Of a DNA stretch of 13,951 nt, positions 7,252 to 13,322 are shown piece after piece; within the stretch, counting starts at the first letter, position 1, and each line of letters begins with the position of its first letter. Below the pieces are notes generated by a model. That model had not been told where the DNA came from. It did not search any database and worked only from the letters and a program-made list of their open reading frames with translations. The translations under genes were made by a program, and so were the position numbers. This DNA comes from Chloroflexia bacterium (GTDB lineage Bacteria; Chloroflexota; Chloroflexia; Thermomicrobiales; JALYUS01): positions 1 to 13,951 of the forward strand of contig JAICIL010000089.1 in NCBI GenBank assembly GCA_025924435.1, in the 5' to 3' direction.

Positions 7252-7974
7252 TTCGCCCACCGGGCGACTCCCCGCGCCAAGATAGCGCGCCTGGAGCGCG
7301 TCGTCCGCGGCGACATCGGCCATCGCGCCGGTGTAGACCGTCCGGCCATCGTCAATGATCACCGCGTCGTCGCCGAGGGCGGCGGCCATCGCCAGGTTCT
7401 GCTCGACGAGCAGGATGGTCGTCGTCCCCTTGATCGCCGCGAGCGCCTCCGTCACCTGCGCGACGACGACGGGCGCAAGCCCCTTGGATGGCTCGTCAAT
7501 GACCAGCAGCCGGTTCTCGTTGACGAGCGCGCGGGCAATCGCCACCATCTGCTGCTGCCCGCCGGAGAGCGAACCCGCCCGCTGGTTGCCGCGCGCCTTA
7601 AGATCGGGGAAGAGCGTCTGTACCGTCGCTAGCCGCGCCGGGTCCGCGCCGGGGCGCTGCGCCAGCCGCAGGTTCTCCGCGACGGTCAGGCCGCCGAAGA
7701 CGTCGCGGTCCTCCGGCACGTAGCCGACGCCGCGCCGGACGATCCGGTACGGCTGCTCGCGCGTCACGTCCGCGCCGAAGAGGTCAATCCGGCCCCGCGC
7801 GGCGGGCGCCAGGCCGAGGATCGAGCGGAGCGTCGTCGTCTTCCCCGCACCGTTTCGCCCCAGCAACACCGTCACCCGCCCCGGCGCGACCGCGAACGAC
7901 ACCCCCTGCAAGATATGCGACTCCCCGATATAGGTATGCACCCCCTCCACCCGCACCACCGCCTCACCGCTCAT
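7231..7974 (-). CDS. livF: HAAT-family ABC transporter ATPase LivF
   Basis: Product of 247 aa. The ATG at 7974 gives the normal LivF N-terminus; an in-frame GTG at 8004 lies in a palindromic repeat and is rejected, although the site before 7974 is weak (GGGTGCGG). The Walker A motif is GRNGAGKT (39-46), the signature is LSGGQ (136-140) and Walker B is LLVIDEP (156-162). The H-loop has Gln in place of His (VEQN, Q192), which is normal for LivF. GYVPEDRDVFGGLTV is the Q-loop region typical of LivF. After the usual ending ARYLGAG the protein continues into GLRTKD, which is encoded by a heptanucleotide tandem repeat that also provides the stop. It acts in the cytoplasm with LivG to drive import. 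Confidence 0.92.
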   Translation of the reverse strand: MSGEAVVRVEGVHTYIGESHILQGVSFAVAPGRVTVLLGRNGAGKTTTLRSILGLAPAARGRIDLFGADVTREQPYRIVRRGVGYVPEDRDVFGGLTVAENLRLAQRPGADPARLATVQTLFPDLKARGNQRAGSLSGGQQQMVAIARALVNENRLLVIDEPSKGLAPVVVAQVTEALAAIKGTTTILLVEQNLAMAAALGDDAVIIDDGRTVYTGAMADVAADDALQARYLGAGSRPVGEGLRTKD

Positions 7975-7996
7975 CGCCGCACCCGCAACCGGGAAC

Positions 7997-8101
7997 TGAA
8001 CCACAGAGACACAGAGGGCACAGAGAAATACGAAAGAAATAGACCCTGTCTCCTCTCTTCTTCTCTTTCTTCCTCTGTGCCCTCTGTATCTCTGTGGTTC
8101 A
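7997..8101. repeat. Long inverted repeat (ACAGAG version) between livG and livF
   Basis: Arms 7997-8025 and 8073-8101, 29 nt each, pair with one mismatch. Each arm is TGAACC followed by three ACAGAG modules. The 47-nt loop is purine-rich on the left (GAAAGAAATAGA) and pyrimidine-rich on the right, so further pairing is possible. It fills most of the gap between the livG stop (8116) and the livF start (7974). Confidence 0.92.
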
Positions 8102-8115
8102 TAGCATTTTCCCGT

Positions 8116-8859
8116 TCAGGCGACGCCGAGGTAGGCGGAGCGGACGAAGGGATCGGCCATCACCGCGTCGGGCGTGTCATACGCGACGAGCGCGCCGCTG
8201 GCGAGGACGGCGACACGGTCCGAGAGATCGTGCACCGCCTCCATCTTGTGCTCCACCATCAGGATCGTCTTGCGCTCCACGTCCCGGATATGGCGGATGA
8301 CGGCGAGCATCGCGGGCACATCCTCCGCGCTGACGCCGGAGGTCGGCTCGTCGAGCAGCAGCACATCCGGCGCGGTGCAGAGGAGGAGCGCGAGTTCCAG
8401 TTTGCGCTTGTCGCCGTGCGAGAGCGCGCCCGCCAGCGTCCGCTCCCGCCCGCGCAGCCCAACCACTTCCAATGCCCACGCCGCCCGTTCGAGTATCGCG
8501 CGGTCCTTGAACACGCCGCGCCAGAGGGCGAAGTTGCCGGGCCGGCCCGCCTGCACTGCCAGCCGCGTATTCTCCAGCACCGGCAGACCGGGGAAGATCG
8601 TCGTCTGCTGGAAGGACCGCCCCAGCCCCCGCCGCACCCGCGCGAAGGGCGGCAGACCGGTGATCTCCTCGCCCCGGAAGAAGATCGCGCCGCTCGTCGG
8701 CGCGTAGAGGCCGCTGAAGAGATTGAAGAGGCTCGTCTTGCCCGCGCCGTTCGGCCCGATCAGCGAGACGAATTCCCCCTCCGGCACGCCGAAGGAGACG
8801 TTGTCCACGATTGTCGCGCCACCGAAGCGCAACGTCAGATCGCGCGCCTCCAAAATCAT
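8116..8859 (-). CDS. livG: HAAT-family ABC transporter ATPase LivG
   Basis: Product of 247 aa. The ATG at 8859 follows GGGGGAG at 8 nt; an upstream in-frame start at 8922 would lie in a palindromic repeat. Walker A is GPNGAGKT (35-42) and the Q-loop is RSFQQT (81-86). The signature is LSHGD (146-150), a variant seen in LivG and the related UrtD ATPases. Walker B is VLLLDEP (166-172) and the H-loop is VEHK with H204. The inserted segment GLPPFARVRRGLGRSFQ is characteristic of LivG. It is the second ATPase of the importer and forms a heterodimer with LivF. It is flanked on both sides by long inverted repeats of different sequence versions. Confidence 0.92.
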   Translation of the reverse strand: MILEARDLTLRFGGATIVDNVSFGVPEGEFVSLIGPNGAGKTSLFNLFSGLYAPTSGAIFFRGEEITGLPPFARVRRGLGRSFQQTTIFPGLPVLENTRLAVQAGRPGNFALWRGVFKDRAILERAAWALEVVGLRGRERTLAGALSHGDKRKLELALLLCTAPDVLLLDEPTSGVSAEDVPAMLAVIRHIRDVERKTILMVEHKMEAVHDLSDRVAVLASGALVAYDTPDAVMADPFVRSAYLGVA

Positions 8860-8894
8860 CGCGGCAGCTCCCCCGCTATGAGACGAAGAGGGGC

Positions 8895-9001
8895 TGAACC
8901 GCCAAGACGCCAAGGACGCCAAGGGAAAGAGCGGAAGTGAAGATGCGGGAAAATACCCTTTCTTCTCTCTATCTTGGCGTCCTGGGCGTCTTGGCGGTTC
9001 A
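8895..9001. repeat. Long inverted repeat (GCCAAG version) between livK and livG
   Basis: Arms 8895-8923 and 8973-9001, 29 nt each, pair with one mismatch. Each is TGAACC followed by three GCCAAG modules at the same spacing as the ACAGAG version. It lies between the livK stop (9012) and the livG start (8859). Confidence 0.92.
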
Positions 9002-9011
9002 AATTCTTTCG

Positions 9012-10421
9012 CTACTTCTTGACCGGCGGGGCGACCTTGTCGGCGGCGACGGTGGCGACGGGTTGGGATTCGTAGCCGTCGCCCTGCTTGACGAGTTTCA
9101 CCTTGAACATCGGTTGCAGGAGGGCGTGATCCTCCTTGCGGATCGTGTAATCGCCCTTGACGCCTTTGAAGGCGTAGCCTTCCAGCGCCGCGATCATCTT
9201 TTTCACGTCGCTGCCGTCCGCGCCCTCGACGGCGTGGACGATCATCTGCGCGCCCGCGAAGCCGTCCGGGTCGAAGAGATCGGGCACCTGATTCTTCTTT
9301 TTCAGGGCGTCAACGAGATACTGGTTCGCCTCGTTCTGCGGCGCCTGGTAGATATAGTGCGAGAGGAAAGCGATCTTGTCCGCCGCCGGGCCGAAGATCG
9401 GGTAGGTCGAGCGCTGGTCGAGGCCGGTGACGACCTTATTGCTCGTCAGGACGCCCTGGCTGTCGAGCGCGCCGTACATCGCCGTCGCCGTCGTGCCCGC
9501 CCAGGCGACGAAGACGAGATCGGGCTTCTTGCCCACGACCTGCTGCGCGAACGGCGCGAAGTCCTTCGCGTCCTGCGGGACGAGCAGTTGATCCACCGTC
9601 GCGCCATCGGGGCCGAAAATCTGCTTGACGGCGGCGACGTTGGACTGGCCGAAGGCGGAGTCCTGCGCGAAAACGAGGACGTTCTTGCCCTTGAGGTCGG
9701 TGAGGAACGATTTCGCCGTCTGCACATCCTGCAAAGACTGCCGCCCGGAGCGGAAGATGTAGCCGTTGATGCCGGTGATCGCATCCGTCGCCGCCGGGCC
9801 GCTGATGAAGAGCACCTGATTCTGCTCCGCCAGCGGCGCGACTTGCAGCGCGACACCGGAGACGACCGAGCCGCCGATGATCTTGTACCCCTGCCCGATG
9901 AAGTCCTTCGCCGCCGCGACGCCCGTCGCCGGGTCGCCCGCGTCATCCTTAATGTCCAGTTGGATCTTGTGCCCGGCGATCGCGCCTGTGCTCTTCGTGG
10001 CATAGTCGAGGCCGATCTGCAACCCATCGAGATATTGCGCGCCGTACGAGGCGAGCGGGCCGGACTTCGACGTGACGATGCCAACCTTGATCGTGTCCTT
10101 CACCGCGATGGACGCCGCGCTCGCCGCCGGGCTGGTCGCGGCGGTCGTCCCGGCGGGTGCGGCGGCGCTCCCGGCCGGTCGGGTCGCGACGGCGGCGGAA
10201 CCGGCGGCGGTCGTCGCGGCGGGCGCGCTGGTTGCGGCAGCGGCTGTCGTGCTACCTGGCGCGGTGGCGGCGGCCGGTTTCGGTGTATCGGTGGCGGAAC
10301 TGCCCCCGCCGCACGCCGCCAGCACGGCGGCGACGCCCGCTGCGGCGGCCAGTTTCAGCATCTCCCGGCGCCGCACCGGACGCCCCGCATTTTTTTCGCG
10401 CGCATCATCGAACGAATGCAT
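9012..10421 (-). CDS. livK: Tat-type lipoprotein, branched-chain amino acid/amide-type solute-binding protein
   Basis: Product of 469 aa; the ATG at 10421 follows AGGGAAG. The N-terminus has a twin-arginine motif R18-R19-E-M-L-K and a hydrophobic core ending in the lipobox L34-A-A-C37, so it is exported folded and lipid-anchored. Residues 38-107 are a long Ala/Thr/Pro linker. From about 113 the type I periplasmic binding fold begins (KVGIVTSKSGPLASYG, GLQIGLDYA, DDAGDPATGVAAAKDFI). FISGPAATDAITG, VFAQDSAFGQSNV and DPDGFAGAQMIVHAVEGA follow, all typical of the Peripla_BP_6 family. It captures substrate for LivHMGF. The ligand may be an amino acid, an amide or an aromatic acid; sequence alone does not decide. 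It is the first gene of the importer block and has its own promoter. Confidence 0.9.
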   Translation of the reverse strand: MHSFDDAREKNAGRPVRRREMLKLAAAAGVAAVLAACGGGSSATDTPKPAAATAPGSTTAAAATSAPAATTAAGSAAVATRPAGSAAAPAGTTAATSPAASAASIAVKDTIKVGIVTSKSGPLASYGAQYLDGLQIGLDYATKSTGAIAGHKIQLDIKDDAGDPATGVAAAKDFIGQGYKIIGGSVVSGVALQVAPLAEQNQVLFISGPAATDAITGINGYIFRSGRQSLQDVQTAKSFLTDLKGKNVLVFAQDSAFGQSNVAAVKQIFGPDGATVDQLLVPQDAKDFAPFAQQVVGKKPDLVFVAWAGTTATAMYGALDSQGVLTSNKVVTGLDQRSTYPIFGPAADKIAFLSHYIYQAPQNEANQYLVDALKKKNQVPDLFDPDGFAGAQMIVHAVEGADGSDVKKMIAALEGYAFKGVKGDYTIRKEDHALLQPMFKVKLVKQGDGYESQPVATVAADKVAPPVKK

Positions 10422-10467
10422 CGTCTTCCCTTTCCTTCGCCGTCTCGCTTTTCATTTTCCCGCGCGC

Positions 10468-10496
10468 ATTATCCGTGATCGTTGGACAAAGCACAA
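10468..10496 (-). promoter_or_regulatory. Promoter of livK
   Basis: The minus strand shows TTGTGC (10496-10491) as -35, a 17-nt spacer and GATAAT (10473-10468) as -10, 46 nt before the ATG. These match the sigma-A consensus at 4/6 and 5/6 positions. It is probably the main promoter of the liv block. Confidence 0.55.
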
Positions 10497-10526
10497 TTCC
10501 GCGCCGCCGATTGGGATGAAAACGCT

Positions 10527-10617
10527 TGAACCACAGAGACACAGAGGGCACGGAGGGCGCAGAGAAGAAAGGGGCTTCTTTCTTCCCTCTCTGTGCCCTC
10601 TGTGTCTCTGTGGTTAA
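10527..10617. repeat. Long inverted repeat (ACAGAG version) between the dehydrogenase and livK
   Basis: Arms 10527-10555 and 10589-10617, 29 nt each, pair with two mismatches. An inner stem AAGAAAG/CTTTCTT extends the hairpin toward the middle. It lies just upstream of the livK promoter and 15 nt past the dehydrogenase stop, so it separates two transcription units or punctuates one. Confidence 0.92.
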
Positions 10618-10632
10618 ATCCCCGATTTCCGG

Positions 10633-12078
10633 CTACGGCGAGGGGTCGAGATAGACGGTTTTCCACTGGGTGAAGAATTCGCGCGCGGCCTTGCCCTGCT
10701 CGCGGGAGCCGGACGAACTCTCCTTCATGCCGCCGAACGGCACCTGATACTCCAACCCGGCGCTCTCCTGATTGATCTTGACGACACCGGTGTGGATCTC
10801 GTTCGCGAACTGCAGTGCGCGGGAAAGATCGGTCGTGAAGAGGCTGGAGGTCAGGCCGAAGGGCGTGTCGTTCGCCAACTTCACCGCCTCATCGAACGAG
10901 GCGGCGGGGACGATGGCGGCGACGGGGCCGAAGATCTCCTCGCGCGCCACGCGACTCTCCCGGCTCAGATCGGTGATGACGGTCGGCTGGATGTAGTAGC
11001 CGTCGCCGAGGTTCGTCGCGCGCTTGCCGCCGGTGAGGACGCGCCCGCCCTCCTTCGCCCCGGCGTCGAGATAGCCCGTGACGGTCTCCATCTGATCGTG
11101 CGAGACGACGGGACCGACCCGCGTCGCCGTGTCGAGCGGGTCGCCGAGTTTCCACCCCTCGACGAGCGCGACGAGGCGATCCTGGAAATCGCCGAGGACG
11201 GATTGTTCGACGATCACGCGGCTCGTCGCGGTGCATTTCTGGCCGGCGCTGAGGAAGGCGCCCCGCGCGACGTGCTCGGCGGCATGGTCGAGGTTCGCGT
11301 CCGCCAGCACGACGGCGGGGTTCTTGCCGCCCAGTTCGAGCTGCACCTTCTTGCCGTGCTTGATCGCCTCGGCTTGCAGCGCGCGACCGACCGGGTTCGA
11401 GCCGGTGAAGGTGATCGCGTCTATCGCCTCGTGCGTCGTGAGGACGTTGCCGACTTCCGACCCCTTGCCGAGGACGAGGTTGAGGACGCCCTTCGGCAGC
11501 CCGGCATCCGCGAGCGCCTGCAGAAAGTGGACGGCGGTGAGCGGGACGATCTCGGCGGGCTTCCAGACGACGGTGTTGCCGTACGCCAGCGCCGGGGCGA
11601 TCTTCCAGGCGGGGATGGCGATGGGGAAGTTCCACGGCGTGATCGCCGCGACGACGCCGATTGGCTCCCGCCGCGCGTAGAGGAAGGTGACGGGCGAGTT
11701 GCTTGGGTACGTCTCGCCGTCCGGTTCGAGCGTCTGCCCCGCGAAGTAACGCAGGATCTGGACGGCGCGCCGCGTCTCCCCGATCCCCTCGGCGAGCGTC
11801 TTCCCCTCCTCGCGCGTCAGGTCCCGCCCGACCGCTTCGGCCCGCTGGTCGAGCAATTCCGCCGCCTTGCGGAGGATCTCGCCGCGCGCCGGGGCGGGCA
11901 TCGCGCGCCACGCCGGGAACGCATCCCGCGCCGCCTCGACCGCCGTCGCCGCCAGCGCGGCATCGCCCATCGAAACTTCCGCCACCACCTCGCCGGGGTT
12001 CGCGGGGCTGATGTCCTTCCCCGTCCGCACCCCACTCCGCCACTCCCCGCCGATATACGATTGCAACGTCGCGCTCAT
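10633..12078 (-). CDS. NAD(P)-dependent aldehyde dehydrogenase
   Basis: Product of 481 aa, a full-length member of the aldehyde dehydrogenase superfamily. The ATG at 12078 follows GGAGGTG at about 7 nt. Coenzyme and catalytic residues are all present: PWNFP with N150, VWKPAE with K173, FTGS (224-227), the general base E248 in QLELGGKNP and the nucleophile C282 in GQKCTATS, then EEIFGPV (380-386). GQKCTATSRVIV is the form I associate with alpha-ketoglutaric semialdehyde dehydrogenases such as B. subtilis YcbD, so oxidation of a semialdehyde from sugar-acid or amino-acid breakdown is a reasonable guess. It lies upstream of the liv genes on the same strand and divergent from the SDR gene, suggesting a catabolic set with the importer. 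Substrate is not proven. Confidence 0.93.
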   Translation of the reverse strand: MSATLQSYIGGEWRSGVRTGKDISPANPGEVVAEVSMGDAALAATAVEAARDAFPAWRAMPAPARGEILRKAAELLDQRAEAVGRDLTREEGKTLAEGIGETRRAVQILRYFAGQTLEPDGETYPSNSPVTFLYARREPIGVVAAITPWNFPIAIPAWKIAPALAYGNTVVWKPAEIVPLTAVHFLQALADAGLPKGVLNLVLGKGSEVGNVLTTHEAIDAITFTGSNPVGRALQAEAIKHGKKVQLELGGKNPAVVLADANLDHAAEHVARGAFLSAGQKCTATSRVIVEQSVLGDFQDRLVALVEGWKLGDPLDTATRVGPVVSHDQMETVTGYLDAGAKEGGRVLTGGKRATNLGDGYYIQPTVITDLSRESRVAREEIFGPVAAIVPAASFDEAVKLANDTPFGLTSSLFTTDLSRALQFANEIHTGVVKINQESAGLEYQVPFGGMKESSSGSREQGKAAREFFTQWKTVYLDPSP

Positions 12079-12098
12079 CTCACACCTCCGGGATACGA

Positions 12099-12239
12099 AA
12101 GCACAGAGAACACGGAGACCACAGAGGGCACAGAGCGAAGAAAAGTAAAATTGGAAAAGGGGTGAAGTCTACAATCTTCCGCCATCTTTGTAGCCTCTCT
12201 ATCTCTGTGCTCTCTGTGTCCTCTGTGTTCTCTGTGGTT
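12099..12239. repeat. Long inverted repeat (ACAGAG version, four modules) between dehydrogenase and SDR
   Basis: Arms 12099-12135 and 12203-12239, 37 nt each, pair with five mismatches. Each has four CACAGAG-like modules at 9-nt steps, one more than the other copies. It occupies the divergent promoter region between the dehydrogenase start (12078) and the SDR start (12315). Confidence 0.9.
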
Positions 12240-12254
12240 GAATCTATCGAGCCG

Positions 12255-12269
12255 ATGGTACGGTACCAT
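12255..12269. promoter_or_regulatory. Perfect 15-bp palindrome, candidate operator overlapping the SDR promoter
   Basis: ATGGTAC-G-GTACCAT is a perfect 7-1-7 inverted repeat, 45 nt before the SDR start. It contains TGG-TACGGT, which fits the extended -10 pattern seen elsewhere in the window. TGGT...ACCA half-sites are typical of GntR/FadR-type regulators, but no regulator gene is present here. Confidence 0.5.
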
Positions 12270-12314
12270 AGGTCGCGAGATGGATGCCACGGCGGAGAGA
12301 GAAGGAGCGATGAG

Positions 12315-13127
12315 ATGCGGCTGGAAGGGAAAATTGCGCTGGTGACGGGGGCGAGCCACGGGATCGGCAGGGCGACGGCGCTCGTCTTCGCCGAGGAAGG
12401 GGCGGATGTCGCGATCACCTATCGGGGGCGCGAGGAGGGGGCGATGGAGACGGCGCGCGCCATCGAGGCGCTGGGGCGGCGCGCGCTCGTCTGGCATGCG
12501 GAGATGACGGACCCGGACGACTGCGCGCGCGTCGTGGACGACACGATCCGCGACCTCGGCGGCCTGGACATCCTCATCAACAACGCGGGCGGCGGGCGCG
12601 GCGACGCCCTCCTGCACCTGACGCCGGAGGACTGGCGCTACACGATTGACCTCTGCGTCACCGCGCCGTTTCTGTGCGGGCAGCGGGCGGCGCGGCACAT
12701 GGCGGAGCACGGCGGCGGCGCGATCGTCAACATCTCGTCCGTCCACTCCGACCACGCCTGGCCGAACGACGCGGCGTACGGCGTCGCGAAGGCGGGGCTG
12801 AACCGGCTGACGCGGAGCATGGCTTTGGAGTGGGCGCGCTTCGGCATCCGCGTCAACTGCATCGCGCCCGGATACATCGAGGTCGCCGTCACGCCGGAGG
12901 AGCAGGAACGGTACGCATGGGAAAAGACGGGCGCGGAACCCGCCATCCCCGCCCGGCGCACCGGCCGCCCGGCGGAGATCGCCCACGCCGCGCTCTACCT
13001 CGCCTCCGACGAGGCGGGCTACACCACCGGCCAGACGCTCTTCGTGGACGGCGGCCTCCTCCTCCCGCCCCTCACCGTCGCCGACTACCTGCGCGGCGAC
13101 CGCACCGGCCGGGGCCTCGCGGGGTAA
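12315..13127 (+). CDS. Classical short-chain dehydrogenase/reductase (SDR)
   Basis: Product of 270 aa. The ATG at 12315 follows GGAG at 7 nt and gives the standard SDR N-terminus; the frame extends upstream into a palindromic repeat, which is not coding. The Rossmann motif is TGASHGIG (11-18) and NNAG is at 89-92. The catalytic residues are Ser in ISS (141/142), Y155 and K159 in YGVAK. The position usually held by Asn in the catalytic tetrad is Asp (TIDL, D112), a variant. APGYIEV and the C-terminal FVDGGLLLPP fit the 3-oxoacyl-ACP reductase / glucose 1-dehydrogenase-like branch. A basic residue after the glycine motif is not evident, so cofactor choice is open. It is divergent from the aldehyde dehydrogenase and may act on the same pathway. 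Confidence 0.92.
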   Translation: MRLEGKIALVTGASHGIGRATALVFAEEGADVAITYRGREEGAMETARAIEALGRRALVWHAEMTDPDDCARVVDDTIRDLGGLDILINNAGGGRGDALLHLTPEDWRYTIDLCVTAPFLCGQRAARHMAEHGGGAIVNISSVHSDHAWPNDAAYGVAKAGLNRLTRSMALEWARFGIRVNCIAPGYIEVAVTPEEQERYAWEKTGAEPAIPARRTGRPAEIAHAALYLASDEAGYTTGQTLFVDGGLLLPPLTVADYLRGDRTGRGLAG

Positions 13128-13165
13128 GCCAACGGACGGGCAATCTTAGGGGTTGATAGAGGCGT

Positions 13166-13200
13166 TCGGCGCGCGATGCGGCTTCCTGTCCGCGCGCCGA
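13166..13200 (+). terminator. GC-rich hairpin after the SDR gene, possible terminator
   Basis: TCGGCGCGCG (13166-13175) and CGCGCGCCGA (13191-13200) form a perfect 10-bp stem with a 15-nt loop, 38 nt after the SDR stop. No T-tract follows, so intrinsic termination would be weak. Confidence 0.4.
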
Positions 13201-13240
13201 TCGCGCGCGGAATATCCTTGTGCGTGGCTATTGACAGGAT

Positions 13241-13249
13241 TGCTATACT
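13241..13249 (+). promoter_or_regulatory. Extended -10 promoter of the NTF2-like gene
   Basis: TGC-TATACT is a near-ideal extended -10 in a locally AT-richer stretch, 73 nt before the ATG at 13323. The TTGACA at 13231-13236 is only 7 nt away and cannot be its -35. Confidence 0.65.
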
Positions 13250-13311
13250 AATTGCCTAGAAAGAGGATCGCATATCAGGAATAGTCCGCCGCCCTGCGGT
13301 ATCTCCACGAT

Positions 13312-13318
13312 GGAGGTG
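13312..13318 (+). promoter_or_regulatory. Strong ribosome-binding site fixing the NTF2-like start
   Basis: GGAGGTG lies 4 nt before the ATG at 13323 and is close to the ideal anti-16S complement. Confidence 0.75.
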
Positions 13319-13322
13319 CATC

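Noticed and set aside
8937..10478. 513-codon open frame on the plus strand opposite livK
   Set aside because: Arg/Asp/Glu-rich, low-complexity translation typical of the antisense of a GC-rich gene; livK has a signal peptide, family motifs, promoter and ribosome-binding site.
10792..12165. 457-codon open frame opposite the aldehyde dehydrogenase
   Set aside because: Antisense shadow with no recognisable domain; it also reads into a palindromic repeat.
7997..12239. CRISPR-like array from the repeated CACAGAG units
   Set aside because: The units form paired inverted arms at separate intergenic sites with no regular unique spacers and no cas genes.
12162..12314. N-terminal extension of the SDR to 12162
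   Set aside because: It crosses an arm of the inverted repeat and the candidate operator; the ATG at 12315 gives the canonical SDR start.
13231..13236. TTGACA as the -35 of the NTF2-like gene
   Set aside because: A perfect hexamer, but only 7 nt from TATACT, far short of the 16-18 nt spacer; it could serve another start only if a second -10 existed, and none is seen.
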